Source: Phycicoccus flavus
GTDB taxonomy: Bacteria > Actinomycetota > Actinomycetes > Actinomycetales > Dermatophilaceae
Direction: 5' to 3'
Length of the DNA: 64,000 bases
NCBI RefSeq assembly: GCF_004025965.2
Contig: NZ_SAYU02000004.1
Coordinates: 1-64,000 of the forward strand
Numbering within the stretch: position 1 is the stretch's first letter; every line of letters starts with the position of its first letter. The position numbers were made by a program, and so were the translations under genes. The notes below the pieces were generated by a model. The model did no database searches and was not told the origin of the DNA. It saw nothing but the letters and a program-made list of their open reading frames with translations. Shown piece after piece: positions 38,529 through 49,100 of the stretch.

Positions 38529-39875
38529 TCAGAGGTCGACGGTGGTCACCGGGACCCCGAGGCGCTCGCTGAGGCCGGGCACCACCGCGGCGGCGTCGCC
38601 GACGACGACGGCCGTCCACTCCCCCGTCACCGTCCGCCGGTACGCGGCGTCGAGGTCCTCGAGGGTCAGCGCCCGCACCGCCTCGAGGTTGCGGGTCGTG
38701 AAGTCCGGCGCCAGCCCTTCGAGGGCCAGCGACCCGGACTCGTCGGCGACGGCGTCGGCCGTGGCGTAGCGGCCCGGGGCGGTCTTGGCGATGAAGTCGA
38801 CACCGGAGCGCAGCTCGGCCGGGGTGAAGCCGTCGCGGGCCCGGTCGAGGATGTCGACGACGAGCCCGGTGGCCTCGGCGGTGACCTCGGTGCGCACCGA
38901 CCCCGAGGCGAGGAACATCCCGCCGGCCACCCGCGGCCGGAACACCGAGCGCATGCCGTAGGTGTAGCCCTTCTCCTCGCGCAGGACCGCGTCCAGGCGG
39001 GCACCGGGCGAGCCGCCGACGAGGAAGGACAGCACGGGGTGGGGTGCCCAGCCGGAGGCGAGGGAGCGGTCCGGCCCCGGGCAGCCCACGACGATCTCGG
39101 ACTGCACCGAGCCCGGCCGGTCGACGACGACGAGGCGCACCCGGTCGGCCGCCGGCACCGGCGCGAGCGACGGCGCCGGGGCGTCCTGCGTCCCCGAGGT
39201 CCACGACCCGAGGCTGCCGGTGAGCACCTCGAGGGCGGGCACGCCCGCGAGGTCGCCGGCGAGGACGACGGTCGCGCCCCGGGGGCCGACGACGCGGGCG
39301 TGGTGGGCGACGACGTCCTCGCGGGTGAGGGCGCCGACCGTGGCGGCGGTGCCGGCGACCGGCAGCGCGGCCCGGTCGGCGGCCTCCCACAGGGTCCGGG
39401 AGAACTCGCGCGAGGCGCGGTGCGCGGAGGAGGCGCGCTCCTGCTCGATCTCGGCGAGCCGGGTGCGCAGGATGCGGCGCACCTCGGCCTCGGGGAAGAC
39501 CGGGTCGGCGAGGGCGGCCCGCACGAGGTCGGCGGCCGCGGCGAGGTGGGCCTGCGGCACGTCGACGTCGACGACGAGCCCGCCGTCGGACACCCCGGCG
39601 CCGAGGACCATCCCGATCCGCTCCATGCGCTCGGCGAACTCCTCGGAGCCGGCCTCGGAGGTGCCCTCGTCGAGCAGCCGGGCGGTCATCGACCCGATGC
39701 CCTCCTGGCCCGCCGGCTCGGCGGCCACCGGGGAGGGCACGACGACCCGCAGGGAGAGGACGTACTGCCCGGGGAGGTCGTGCAGCAGCAGGCGCACGCC
39801 GTTGGGCAGCAGGTGCTCCTGCGGCGCGGGGAACGCCCAGGGCTCGGGCGGGGCGACGACGGGACGCGCGGTCAC
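38529..39875 (-). CDS. M16-family peptidase subunit lacking the zinc motif
   Basis: 448 residues from GTG 39875 (GTGA overlap with the partner gene). M16 fold: [15 protein letters not shown] at the start, [20 protein letters not shown] where the active paralogue has HxxEH, then the C-terminal half with [19 protein letters not shown] (R/Y pair that contacts substrate). No HxxEH is present, so it should be the inactive partner of a heterodimer like the mitochondrial processing peptidase or PqqF/G pairs. Confidence 0.88.
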   Translation of the reverse strand: MTARPVVAPPEPWAFPAPQEHLLPNGVRLLLHDLPGQYVLSLRVVVPSPVAAEPAGQEGIGSMTARLLDEGTSEAGSEEFAERMERIGMVLGAGVSDGGLVVDVDVPQAHLAAAADLVRAALADPVFPEAEVRRILRTRLAEIEQERASSAHRASREFSRTLWEAADRAALPVAGTAATVGALTREDVVAHHARVVGPRGATVVLAGDLAGVPALEVLTGSLGSWTSGTQDAPAPSLAPVPAADRVRLVVVDRPGSVQSEIVVGCPGPDRSLASGWAPHPVLSFLVGGSPGARLDAVLREEKGYTYGMRSVFRPRVAGGMFLASGSVRTEVTAEATGLVVDILDRARDGFTPAELRSGVDFIAKTAPGRYATADAVADESGSLALEGLAPDFTTRNLEAVRALTLEDLDAAYRRTVTGEWTAVVVGDAAAVVPGLSERLGVPVTTVDL

Positions 39876-41164
39876 GCGACCTCCTCGGTCTCGGCGGGCG
39901 CGTCGACGAGGTAGGCGACGACCGCCCGGCTCTCGGGCCGCAGCCAGCGGCGGGTGACGTCGATGACATCCTGCGCGGTGACCGTGCGGACCCGGTCCAG
40001 ATAGGTGTTGACGATGCCGGGGTCGTCGTGGAGCAGGGTGTACCGGCTGATGAGGTCGGCCCGCTCCTCCTGACCCGCGAGCGCGCTGAGCCAGCCGCGC
40101 TCGGTCTGCGCCAGCGACGCCTCGAGCTCGGCGGGGGTCGGGCCCTCCTGCGCCAGGCGCTCCAGCTCCTCGACGAGCGCGGACTCCAGGCCCTGCGGGT
40201 CGGCCCCCGGCGCGACGTCGAGGACGACGAAGCCGATCGAGGCGCCGTCGACCAGGCCCCAGGCGCTGGCGTGCACCCCGACGGCGGTCTGCTCGCGCCG
40301 GACGAGCCGGCGGACCAGGCGCGAGGTCGAGAGCCCGCCGAGGCAGTCCAGGGCCACGCTCGCGGCCACGAGGTCGTCGGTCTCGTCGGCGGGCAGCCGG
40401 AAGGCGACGTGGAGGCGGTCGTTCGGCACCCGGTCGCGGCGCTCGACCCGCACCGGGGCCGCGAGCGGCTCCAGCGGCTCGTGCGGGGGGCGCCGGGCCT
40501 CGGCCCGTGCGTCGAGGTCGCCGAAGTACCGCTCGACGAGGGCGAACCCCTCGTCGGGGTCGACGTCGCCGCACAGGGTGAGGACGGTGTTGTCCGGTGC
40601 GTAGTGGCGGGTGAAGAAGGTGCGCACGTCCTCGACCGTCGCGGCGTCGAGGTCGGCCATCGACCCGATCGTCGGGTGGTGGTAGGGGTGGTCCTGGGGG
40701 AAGAGCGCGGCGTACATGTCGACGAGCGCGAACCCGTACGGCTGGTTGTCGTAGCGCTGCCGCTTCTCCTCCTTGACGACGTCCCGCTGGTTGTCGAGGT
40801 TCTCCTGGGTCAGGGCGTCGAGGAGGTGCCCGTGCCGGTCCGCCTCGAGCCACAGCGCGAGCTCGAGCGCCCCCTTGGGCACGGTCTCGAAGTAGTTCGT
40901 GCGGTCGAACCACGTCGTCGCGTTGAGGCGGCCACCCTCGGCCATGAGGGCCTCGAAGTGCTCACCGCTGCGGACCTCGCGCGAGCCCTGGAACATCAGG
41001 TGCTCGAAGAGGTGGGCGAACCCGGTGCGTCCCGGCTGCTCGTGCCGGGACCCGACCCCCACCCAGATGTTCACCGTGACGGTGGGGACGGTGTGGTCGG
41101 GCGAGACGACGACCCGCAGCCCGTTGGGCAGGGTGCGTCGGTGCAGGGGGTAGTCCAGCGGCAT
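39872..41164 (-). CDS. M16-family zinc peptidase (insulinase-like), catalytic subunit
   Basis: 430 residues from ATG 41164, supported by a TAGGGT -10 box six bases upstream. RTGFAHLFEHLMFQGS contains HxxEH with the inverted zinc site, and the distal Glu lies near NQRDVVKEEKRQRYDNQPY. The second domain ends with the Arg/Tyr region. No signal peptide, so cytoplasmic. Partner of the following HxxEH-less subunit. Confidence 0.93.
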   Translation of the reverse strand: MPLDYPLHRRTLPNGLRVVVSPDHTVPTVTVNIWVGVGSRHEQPGRTGFAHLFEHLMFQGSREVRSGEHFEALMAEGGRLNATTWFDRTNYFETVPKGALELALWLEADRHGHLLDALTQENLDNQRDVVKEEKRQRYDNQPYGFALVDMYAALFPQDHPYHHPTIGSMADLDAATVEDVRTFFTRHYAPDNTVLTLCGDVDPDEGFALVERYFGDLDARAEARRPPHEPLEPLAAPVRVERRDRVPNDRLHVAFRLPADETDDLVAASVALDCLGGLSTSRLVRRLVRREQTAVGVHASAWGLVDGASIGFVVLDVAPGADPQGLESALVEELERLAQEGPTPAELEASLAQTERGWLSALAGQEERADLISRYTLLHDDPGIVNTYLDRVRTVTAQDVIDVTRRWLRPESRAVVAYLVDAPAETEEVA

Positions 41165-41170
41165 GGCGTC

Positions 41171-41176
41171 ACCCTA
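41171..41176 (-). promoter_or_regulatory. -10 box of leaderless promoter for the M16 operon
   Basis: TAGGGT on the minus strand, six bases before ATG 41164, inside the 21-base gap after the NDH-2 stop. Confidence 0.55.
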
Positions 41177-41185
41177 AGCCCGGGG

Positions 41186-42550
41186 TCAGGACGCGTCGCG
41201 GACCTTCTCGCCGGCCTCGTCGGTGATCCGCCGGCCGACCTCGTCCAGGGCCCGGCGGGCGAACACCTGCTGCTGGGTGGCGGCCCGCTCGGCGCGGCCG
41301 CGACCGAGGAAGCTCACCGCCCAGTGCAGCAGCGTCGTGATGCGGTTCTTGAACCCGATGATGTAGACCAGGTGCACCCCGAGCCACAGCAGCCAGGCGA
41401 CGAAGCCGTGGAAGCGCAGCCTCCCCACCGACGCGACGGCGCTGAAGCGGGACACGGTGGCCATCGAGCCCTTGTCGAAGTACTCGAAGGGGCCCTGCGG
41501 CTCCTCGCCGTCGAGGCGCCTGCCGATCTCCTTCGCGGCGTACCGGGCCCCCTGGATCGCGACCTGGGCCACGCCGGGGAGGTCGTCGAGGCTGATCATG
41601 TCGCCGACGACGAAGACCTCGGGGTGCCCCGGCAGGGTGAGGTCGGGCCGGACCTTCACCCGGCCGGCCCGGTCGGTCCCGGCGCCGGACTGCTCGGCCA
41701 GCTGCGCCCCGAGCGGGCTGGCCTGCACCCCCGCGGCCCACATCTTCGTCAGCGCCTCGACCCGGGTCGTGTGCCCGTCGGGGCCGCGCAGCTCGACGCC
41801 GGTCTCGTCGACGCCGACGGTCATCGTCGAGGTCCGCACGTCGACCCCGAGCTCCTGGAGGCGCTCCCGCGCCGCGCCGCCGAGCCGCTCGCCGAAGGCG
41901 GGCAGGACGGTGTCGGCGCCGTCGACGAGGATGACGTGGGCCTGGGTGGGGTCGATGCGGCGGAAGTCGTGCTTGAGGGTGCGCCTCGCGAGCTCGGCGA
42001 TCTGCCCGGCCATCTCGACCCCCGTGGGGCCGGCACCGACGACGACGAAGGTCAGCGCACGGCGGGCCTCGGCCTCGGTCCGCGCGAGCTCCGCGAGCTC
42101 GAAGGCGCCGAAGATCCGGCCACGCAGCTCCAGGGCGTCGTCGATGGACTTCATGCCCGGGGCGTAGGTGGCGAAGTCGTCGTTGCCGAAGTAGGACTGC
42201 CCGGACCCGGCGGCGACGAGGAGGGAGTCGTACTCGGTGACGGTGTCGGTGCCGAGCAGCTGCGAGGTGACGGTGCGCGCCTCGAGGTCCACCTCGGTGA
42301 CCTCGCCGAGGATGACGCGGGCGTTCTTCTGCTTCGCGAGGATCTCCCGGGTGCTCGGCGCGATCTCGCCCTCGGAGAGGATGCCGGTGGCCACCTGGTA
42401 GAGCAGCGGCTGGAAGAGGTGGTGGGCGGTCCGGGCGACGAGGGTGATCTCGACGTCGTCGCGGCGCCGCAGGGCCTGGGTGCCGAACAGCCCCCCGAAC
42501 CCGGAGCCGATGACGACGATGCGGTGCTTGCGGCGGGTGTCGGTGCTCAC
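41186..42550 (-). CDS. ndh: type II NADH dehydrogenase
   Basis: 454 residues from GTG 42550. First Rossmann fold IVVIGSGFGGLFGTQALRRR (FAD), second VVVGAGPTGVEMAGQIAELA (NADH) and VFVVGDMISLDDLPGVAQVA closing the FAD site. HHLFQPLLYQVATGIL is the NDH-2 quinone-site signature. The C-terminus has a hydrophobic segment (LRFHGFVAWLLWLGVHLVYI) for membrane attachment. It passes electrons from NADH to menaquinone without pumping protons. Confidence 0.94.
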   Translation of the reverse strand: MSTDTRRKHRIVVIGSGFGGLFGTQALRRRDDVEITLVARTAHHLFQPLLYQVATGILSEGEIAPSTREILAKQKNARVILGEVTEVDLEARTVTSQLLGTDTVTEYDSLLVAAGSGQSYFGNDDFATYAPGMKSIDDALELRGRIFGAFELAELARTEAEARRALTFVVVGAGPTGVEMAGQIAELARRTLKHDFRRIDPTQAHVILVDGADTVLPAFGERLGGAARERLQELGVDVRTSTMTVGVDETGVELRGPDGHTTRVEALTKMWAAGVQASPLGAQLAEQSGAGTDRAGRVKVRPDLTLPGHPEVFVVGDMISLDDLPGVAQVAIQGARYAAKEIGRRLDGEEPQGPFEYFDKGSMATVSRFSAVASVGRLRFHGFVAWLLWLGVHLVYIIGFKNRITTLLHWAVSFLGRGRAERAATQQQVFARRALDEVGRRITDEAGEKVRDAS

Positions 42551-42559
42551 GTGCGGTGC

Positions 42560-42586
42560 AACGGGCGGGCGGGCGCCGGTGATTCC
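42560..42586 (-). promoter_or_regulatory. possible SigR-type promoter for ndh (non-optimal spacing)
   Basis: GGAAT (42586..42582), 19 bases, GTT (42562..42560) on the minus strand, nine bases before the GTG; one base longer than the SigR spacing. Confidence 0.35.
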
Positions 42587-42614
42587 GCGACACGCCGGGG
42601 GCGGACGGGCCGTC

Positions 42615-44969
42615 TCACGACGCGACGTACGCGGCGAGGTGCTCGCCGGTGAGGGTGCGCGGGCTCGCGGCGACGAGGTCGGCCGGCGTGCCCTCGAAGA
42701 CGACCCGGCCGCCGTCGTGCCCGGCCCCGGGTCCGAGGTCGACGACCCAGTCGGCGTGCGCCATGACCGCCTGGTGGTGCTCGATGACGAGCACCGAGGT
42801 GCCGGAGTCCACGAGCCGGTCCAGCAGCGCGAGGAGGTGGTCGACGTCGGCGAGGTGCAGCCCGCTCGTCGGCTCGTCGAGGACGTAGACCCCGCCCTCC
42901 TCCCCCATCCGCACGGCGAGCTTCAGCCGCTGCCGCTCCCCACCGGACAGGGTCGTGAGCGCCTGCCCCAGTCGCAGGTACCCGAGGCCGACGTCCTCGA
43001 GCCGGGCCAGGACGGCCTCGGCGGCCGGGGTGCGGGCCTCGCCCGAGGAGACGTAGTCCCGGGCCTCCAGCACGGACAGGTCCAGCACCTCGGCGATGTC
43101 GAGCCCGCCGAGGCGCATCTCGAGGACGGCCGGCCGGAACCGCCGGCCCCCGCAGTCCTCGCACGGCGTCGCCACCGTCTCCATGAAGCCCAGGTCGGTG
43201 AACACCGTCCCGTTGCCCTTGCACGTGGGGCACGCGCCCTCCGAGTTGGCCGAGAACAGCGCCGGCTTCACCCCGTTGGCCTTGGCGAACGCCTTGCGCA
43301 GCGGCTCGAGCAGGCCGGTGTAGGTCGCGGGGTTGGAGCGCCGGGAGCCGCGCACCGGCGACTGGTCGACGACGACGACCCCCGGCTGCCCCGCGACCGA
43401 GCCGTGGACGAGCGAGGACTTGCCCGACCCCGCCACCCCGGTGACGACGGTGAGGACGCCGAGCGGCAGGTCGACGTCGACGTCGCGCAGGTTGTGGGTG
43501 CTCGCGCCGCGGATCTCCAGCACGCCGCTCGGGGTCCGCACCGACTCCTTGAGGCGGGCCCGGTGCCCGAGGTGGCGCCCGGTGAGGGTGGCGGAGGCGG
43601 CGAGCTCCTGGACGCTGCCCTCGAAGCACACCGTGCCGCCCGCGCTCCCGGCGCCCGGGCCGAGGTCGACGACGTGGTCGGCGATGGCGATGGTCTCGGG
43701 CTTGTGCTCGACGACGAGGACGGTGTTGCCCTTGTCGCGCAGCTCGAGCAGCAGCGCGTTCATCCGGGCGATGTCGTGCGGGTGCAGCCCGACCGTGGGC
43801 TCGTCGAAGACGTAGGTGACGTCGGTGAGGGCCGAGCCGAGGTGGCGGACCATCTTCGTGCGCTGCGCCTCGCCCCCGGAGAGCGTCCCGGACGGCCGGT
43901 CCAGGGAGAGGTAGCCCAGGCCGATCTCGACGAACGAGGCGAACAGGCGTCGCAGGGACCCCACGAGCGGGGCCACCCGCGGGTCGTCGACACCGGCCAG
44001 CCAGTCGGCGGCGTCGGTGACCTGCATGGCCGAGACGTCCGCGATGCTCCGGCCGTGGACGAGCGAGGAGCGGGCCGCGTCGTTGAGGCGGGTGCCGTCG
44101 CAGGCCGGGCAGGGGCGGAAGACGGCCGCGCGCTCGACGAAGGCCCGCACGTGCGGCTGGAGGGAGTCGACGTCCTTGGAGAACATCGACCGGCGCAGCT
44201 TGGGCAGCAGGCCGTCGTAGGTGACGTTGATGCCCTTGGCCCGCACCTTCGTCGTCTCGCGCTCCAGGAGGTCGTGCCGCTCACGCTCGGTGTAGTCGCG
44301 GACGGGCTTGTCGGGGTCGAGGAAGCCGGACTCGATGTACGTCGCGACCAGCCAGCCGTCGGCGGTGTAGCCCGGGACGAGGATCGCGCCCTCGCGCAGC
44401 GACCGGGACTCGTCGAGGATCACCGAGAGGTCGAGGTCGGACACGGTGCCGCGGCCCTCGCAGGTCGGGCACATGCCGCCGAGGTAGACCTCGTCCTCGA
44501 CCTGCGTCGTCGCCCCGGTCGCCGTCGTGCGGGTGCCGCTGGTCCGGGAGGTCGGGATGTTGAAGGAGAAGGCGTTCGCGGAGCCGATGGACGGCTCCCC
44601 GAGCCGGGCGAACAGCGAGCGCAGCATCGCGTTGGCATCGGTGACCGTGCCGAGGGTGGAGCGCGGGTTCGCCCCCAGCCGCTCCTGGTCGACGACGATC
44701 GCGGTCGTGAGGCCCTCGAGGGCGTCGACGTCGGGGCGCGGCGGGCTCGGCATGAACCCCTGGACGAAGGTCGGGTACGTCTCGTCGATGAGCCGGCGCG
44801 ACTCGGCGGCGATGGTGCCGAAGACCAGCGAGCTCTTGCCCGAGCCGGACACGCCGGTGAAGACGGTGAGCCGCCGCTTGGGCAGGTCGAGGGTGACGTC
44901 GCGCAGGGTGTTCTGGCGCGCCCCGACGACGCGGATGACCTCGTGGGTGTCGGCGACGTGCTCGGCCAT
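42615..44969 (-). CDS. UvrA-like double-ABC ATPase (drug-resistance/UvrA2 type)
   Basis: 784 residues from ATG 44969. Two ABC domains: [15 protein letters not shown] (about residue 35) and [15 protein letters not shown] (about 500) as Walker [16 protein letters not shown] and [15 protein letters not shown] as signatures; [12 protein letters not shown] and [14 protein letters not shown] as Walker B. Zinc clusters include [21 protein letters not shown] and [10 protein letters not shown]. It is about 170 residues shorter than UvrA, lacking most of the UvrB-binding domain, as in UvrA2 and DrrC-like proteins linked to resistance against DNA-binding drugs. The exact role is not shown. Confidence 0.88.
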   Translation of the reverse strand: MAEHVADTHEVIRVVGARQNTLRDVTLDLPKRRLTVFTGVSGSGKSSLVFGTIAAESRRLIDETYPTFVQGFMPSPPRPDVDALEGLTTAIVVDQERLGANPRSTLGTVTDANAMLRSLFARLGEPSIGSANAFSFNIPTSRTSGTRTTATGATTQVEDEVYLGGMCPTCEGRGTVSDLDLSVILDESRSLREGAILVPGYTADGWLVATYIESGFLDPDKPVRDYTERERHDLLERETTKVRAKGINVTYDGLLPKLRRSMFSKDVDSLQPHVRAFVERAAVFRPCPACDGTRLNDAARSSLVHGRSIADVSAMQVTDAADWLAGVDDPRVAPLVGSLRRLFASFVEIGLGYLSLDRPSGTLSGGEAQRTKMVRHLGSALTDVTYVFDEPTVGLHPHDIARMNALLLELRDKGNTVLVVEHKPETIAIADHVVDLGPGAGSAGGTVCFEGSVQELAASATLTGRHLGHRARLKESVRTPSGVLEIRGASTHNLRDVDVDLPLGVLTVVTGVAGSGKSSLVHGSVAGQPGVVVVDQSPVRGSRRSNPATYTGLLEPLRKAFAKANGVKPALFSANSEGACPTCKGNGTVFTDLGFMETVATPCEDCGGRRFRPAVLEMRLGGLDIAEVLDLSVLEARDYVSSGEARTPAAEAVLARLEDVGLGYLRLGQALTTLSGGERQRLKLAVRMGEEGGVYVLDEPTSGLHLADVDHLLALLDRLVDSGTSVLVIEHHQAVMAHADWVVDLGPGAGHDGGRVVFEGTPADLVAASPRTLTGEHLAAYVAS

Positions 44970-44975
44970 GCGGGC

Positions 44976-44981
44976 ATCGTG
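44976..44981 (-). promoter_or_regulatory. possible -10 box for the UvrA-like gene
   Basis: CACGAT on the minus strand, six bases before ATG 44969, the same hexamer seen before sodX (20349) and the PPA1309 gene (49394). Confidence 0.4.
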
Positions 44982-45008
44982 CCACCCGGTGAGGCACACG
45001 GGAACGGC

Positions 45009-45419
45009 CTACCGCTGCTGCAGGCGCACCATCGAGCCCGCGGGGTCCCGGAAGGCGCAGTCGCGCACGCCGTACGGCTGGTCGGTCGGCTCCTGGACGA
45101 CCTCGACCCCGTCGGCGGCCCGGATCGTCTCGAAGGCGGCGTCCAGGTCGTCGGCGGCGAGCATGATCCAGCCGTAGGTGCCCTTGACCATCATCTCGGT
45201 GACGACCCGGCGCTCCTCGTCGGTGACGCCGGGGTCCGCGAACGGCGGGGCGAGGAGGATCGAGGTGTCCGGGCGCCCGGGCGGCCCCAGGGTGACCCAT
45301 CGCATCTCCCCCCTCCCCACGTCGGAGCGGACCTCGAGGCCGAGGGCGTCGCGGTAGAAGGCCAGGGACGCCTCGGGGTCGGTGTGCGGGAGGACGACGG
45401 TGTGGATGCTCAGGTCCAT
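45009..45419 (-). CDS. VOC-family (glyoxalase/dioxygenase fold) protein
   Basis: 136 residues from ATG 45419. Starts with VVLPHTDPEASLAFYRDALG, the usual beta-alpha-beta of VOC proteins, and ends YGVRDCAFRDPAGSMVRLQQ with the RD-DP-G-x-x pattern. His and Glu metal ligands are only partly recognisable. The AraC-type gene lies just upstream; a shared function in stress or substrate sensing is inferred from the context. Confidence 0.85.
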   Translation of the reverse strand: MDLSIHTVVLPHTDPEASLAFYRDALGLEVRSDVGRGEMRWVTLGPPGRPDTSILLAPPFADPGVTDEERRVVTEMMVKGTYGWIMLAADDLDAAFETIRAADGVEVVQEPTDQPYGVRDCAFRDPAGSMVRLQQR

Positions 45420-45426
45420 GCGAGGG

Positions 45427-45432
45427 ACGCTA
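45427..45432 (-). promoter_or_regulatory. -10 box of leaderless promoter for the VOC gene
   Basis: TAGCGT, seven bases before ATG 45419, overlapping the stop codon of the AraC-type gene. Confidence 0.5.
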
Positions 45433-45867
45433 GGACGTCCCGGCCGCCGGCGCTTCTCGATTCCTGACCGGTCTGCTCACCCGCTGCGCGACGCACGCGG
45501 GCAGCCCCTCGGTCGCGCGCGCGGCCGTGGCCCGGTAGACGCTCGGGGAGCAGCCCACGAGCTCGGTGAACCGGGTGCTGAACGTCCCGAGCGAGGAGAA
45601 GCCGACGGCGAAGCAGACGTCGGTGACGCTCATCCCCCCGAGCCGCAGCAGCATCATCGCGCGCTCGACGCGGCGGGTCATGAGGTAGCTGTACGGCGAC
45701 TCCCCGTAGGCCCGGCGGAACTCGCGGCTCAGGTGGCCGGCCGACATCGACGCGCCGCGGGCGAGGGCCTCGACGTCGAGGGGCCGGGCGTGCTCGCGGT
45801 CGATCCGGTCCCTCACCGCGCGCAGCCGCTCCAGCCGCCGCACCCGGTCCTGCGCCGTGCTCGTCAC
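45430..45867 (-). CDS. AraC-family transcriptional regulator
   Basis: 145 residues from GTG 45867, chosen by a TACGCT box six bases upstream. It consists almost wholly of the two helix-turn-helix DNA-binding units: VEALARGASMSAGHLSREFR and VTDVCFAVGFSSLGTFSTRF followed by VGCSPSVYR. No effector-binding domain is present, so it may sense nothing by itself or act with partners. The gene ends 10 bases before the VOC gene, its likely target. Confidence 0.9.
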   Translation of the reverse strand: MTSTAQDRVRRLERLRAVRDRIDREHARPLDVEALARGASMSAGHLSREFRRAYGESPYSYLMTRRVERAMMLLRLGGMSVTDVCFAVGFSSLGTFSTRFTELVGCSPSVYRATAARATEGLPACVAQRVSRPVRNREAPAAGTS

Positions 45868-45873
45868 GGACCG

Positions 45874-45879
45874 AGCGTA
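45874..45879 (-). promoter_or_regulatory. -10 box of leaderless promoter for the AraC-type gene
   Basis: TACGCT, six bases, GTG 45867. Confidence 0.5.
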
Positions 45880-45917
45880 GGCGTCCCGTCCTGGAGCGGG
45901 TCCTGCAGACACGGGAA

Positions 45918-45945
45918 GGCCCGACCGGCTGCAGCCGGTCGGGCC
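45918..45945 (-). terminator. terminator downstream of the initiator tRNA gene
   Basis: Perfect 28-base palindrome, GGCCCGACCGGCTG and its complement, 12 bases past the tRNA 3' end; on the minus strand it is followed by TTCCCGTG. Confidence 0.7.
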
Positions 45946-45957
45946 CTCCACGTCCAG

Positions 45958-46031
45958 TAGCGGGGGCAGGATTTGAACCTGCGACCTCCGGGTTATGAGC
46001 CCGGCGAGCTACCGAGCTGCTCCACCCCGCG
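45958..46031 (-). tRNA. initiator tRNA-fMet (CAT anticodon)
   Basis: 74 bases without encoded CCA. The minus strand begins CGCGGGGTGGAGCAGCTCGG. Acceptor arm pairs from base 2 (C1-U72 unpaired, the initiator feature); the anticodon stem is CCGGG/CCCGG around the loop CTCATAA, with three G-C pairs beside the loop as in initiators; the T arm is GCAGG/CCTGC with loop TTCAAAT. Confidence 0.95.
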
Positions 46032-46130
46032 TCGAGTTGAGTCACGGCCTGAGGACCGCGCTCGGTATGTCCTGAAGCGTACGCGAGGACCTCGCCCGGA
46101 CTCAAATCGGCCCCGTGGGGCAGGCGCCGG

Positions 46131-46164
46131 GTCCCGCACCCCGCCGGCCGGCGGGGTGCGGGAC
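46131..46164 (-). terminator. terminator of the UPF0182 gene
   Basis: 17-base perfect inverted repeat (GTCCCGCACCCCGCCGG and its complement) starting six bases after the UPF0182 stop on the minus strand. Confidence 0.7.
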
Positions 46165-46169
46165 GGGCG

Positions 46170-49100
46170 TCAGCCGGCGCTCGCGGTCGTCGAGGCCGAC
46201 GGCGCCGGGGAGGCGCTCGGCGACGGCGACGCGCTCGGGGACGGCGCGGCCGGCGGCGGGGTGCCCAGCTGCGCGGCCAGCCGGTTCGCCTCGGCGATGG
46301 CGTCGGCGAGCTTCTTCTGCGCCTCGCCGTAGGCCGCAAAGTCGTTCTGGCTCAGCGCGTCCTGACCCTCGGCGTAGGCCGCCTGGATGTCGGCGATGGT
46401 CGCGGCCAGCTGCTGCTCGACCGAGGCGTTCGGGTTCGTCTGGCCGCCGCCGTCACCGCCGCCGTTGCCACCGCCGTCGCCGCCGTTGCCGTTGCCGCCG
46501 TTGCCGCCGTTGTCCTGGGCGTCCGGGAAGAGCCCGGCGACGGCCTGGTCCACCGTGTCGCCCCACGCGACGTCGGAGCCGTACACCGTCACCGTCACCT
46601 TGTTCTGCGGGAACGAGCCCGAGCCGCCGGACGCCTGGACGTAGATGGGCTGTACGTAGAAGGTCTGGCCGGCGAGCGGGAAGGTCAGGAGGTTGCCGAA
46701 GGTCAACCGTTTGCCCTGCCCCGAGTTGCTCGTGATGTACTGCGCGAGGTTGAGCGGCTCGGCGGGGTTCTGCGAGCGCGTCGTCGAGTTCTGGATCTGG
46801 TTGCGCACCTGTCCGGGACCGGACGGGGCCGCGTTGGAGGCGTACTCGACGAGGCGGAGCTTGCCGAAGTTCTCCGCGGGCTTCCCGGCGGTCGAGCCCG
46901 CGTCGGCGTCCACGGCGAGCAGACCGCGCAGGATCTCGCGCCCGCCCTCGTTGTTGCTCTGCGGGACGAAGGGCGAGGTGATCGAGAACGAGGCCCGGTC
47001 CTCCCCCGGCAGCGCGATCGACTGGAAGACCACGGGGATGTCGACGTTCGCCGAGGACGGGTCCGCCGGCACGCGCCACTGGTCGTTGCCGGTGTAGAAG
47101 TCGTCCGGGTTGGTCACGTGGTACTCGTTGAGCAGGTCGCGCTGGACCTTGATGAGGTCCTGGGGGTAGCGCAGGTGCGACATCAGCGCCCCGTCGATCT
47201 CCGACAGGGGGCGCACCGAGTCGGGGAAGGCGTTGTTCCACGCCTTGAGGATGGGGTCGTTCATGTCCCAGCCGTACAGGCGGACCTCACCGTTGGACGC
47301 GTCCACGGTCGCCTTGACCGCGTTGCGGATGTAGTTGAGCTCGCCGCTGCGGACCTGGACGACGTTCGAGCGGGCCGCGACGGCGTCCGAGGTCGCCTCG
47401 GCGAGGTCGAGCAGGCGGCTGTTGGGGTAGTCGGCCGAGGTCGTGAACCCGTCGACGATCCACTGGATGCGCCCGTCGACGACCGCCGGGTAGACGTTGC
47501 CGTCGAGCTCGAGCCACGGCGCCACCCGCTCCACCCGCTCCTGCGGGGTGCGGTGGTCCAGGATCCGGGAGTCGCCGTTGACCGCGTTGGAGAGGAGGAA
47601 GTTCGCCTCGCGGTACTTGAGGGCGTAGGCCACCCGGCGCAGCGTCGAGCCGATGGAGACACCGCCGCCGTCGGAGTAGGTGTTGTTGACCGAGGAGCCC
47701 TCGGTGCTGCCGGGCCGGTCGTACTCGCGGGCCTCGGCACCCTCCGGGGCCCCGACGATCGAGTAGTTCGGGGAGAGCTCGCCGAAGTAGATCCGCGGCT
47801 CGTACTCACCGAGGTTGTTGCGGTCGGAGTCCTCGAAGAACACCGGGTCGCCCTGGGCGGTGCGCTGGTTGCCGTACGCGGCGTAGAACCCGTAGCCGTG
47901 GGTGAAGACGGTGTGGTCGTTGATCCAGTTGCGCTGGCTGTCCGGGAGGCCGCCGAGGTTCATCTCGCGCACGGCGACGACGGCGTCGCTCACCCGGTTG
48001 TCGATCGTGTAGCGGTCGACGTCGAGGGTGTCGGGGAAGGCGTAGAAGTCGCGCTCGCCCTCGAGCTGGCGGAAGGTCGGCGCGACGACGTTGGGGTCGA
48101 TGATGCGCACGCCGGGGATGGACTCGGCGTCGTCGCGCAGCACCGTCTGGCTCGGCGCCTGCTCGGGGACGGTGTTCTGGATGCGCTCGACCCGGTCCAG
48201 GCCGAACGCGGCGCCGGTGGCGGTGATGTTGCGCTGGATGTAGGGCTTCTCCAGCACCCGCTCGGACGGGTTGACCTTGAAGGTCTGGATGAGCGCCGGG
48301 TAGGCCGTGCCGACGAGCACCGCGGTGACGACGAGGAGCGCGACGCCGGTGATGGGCAGCCGCCAGCTGCGGCTCCAGATCGCGGCGAGGAAGAAGCCGG
48401 CGCACATGACGGCGGCGACGGCGAGGATCGCCTTGGTCGGGAGGACGGCGTTGGCGTCGGTGTAGGTGATGCCGGTGAGCAGGTTGCCCTTCTGCGTCGA
48501 CAGCGAGTAGCGGTCGAGCCAGTACGACCCCGCCCGGGTCAGCGCGATGAGGGCGCCGAGGATGCCGAGGTGGACGTACGCGGCGCGGGTCGAGGGACCC
48601 CGCCCGGGCAGCTGCAGCCCGCCGTAGATGTAGTGCGTGAACGCGGCGGCGAGGAAGGACAGGACGAGCACGACGGTGACGAAGCTGACGAGGAAGCGCA
48701 GCCACGGCAGGGTGAACACGAAGAACCCGACGTCGAGCCCGAACTGCGGGTCCTCGACGCCGAAGGACTGGCCGTTGGCCCACAGGAGGTAGGTCTCCCA
48801 CGCCCCCATCGAGCCGGAGCCCGCGAGGAGGCCGAGGACGACCGGGACGAGGACGACCGCGATCTTGCGCAGCGGCTCGATGGCCTGCCGGTACTGCTCC
48901 AGGACCTGCTGGGCCGGGGTGACCGGGACGTAGATCGGCCGGGTGCGGTAGGCGACGACGAGGCTCGCGGCGACGGCGCCGGCCGAGACGAGCCCGGCGA
49001 GGACGAAGATGACCGTCTTGACGACGAGCTGGGTGACGAAGACGTTCGTGAAGCCGACCGACTGGTACCACCACACGTCGGTGACGAGGTTCGCCGCGAT

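Noticed and set aside
46131-46164. 34-base perfect palindrome as a regulator site
   Set aside because: It follows directly the UPF0182 stop and is best read as a terminator.
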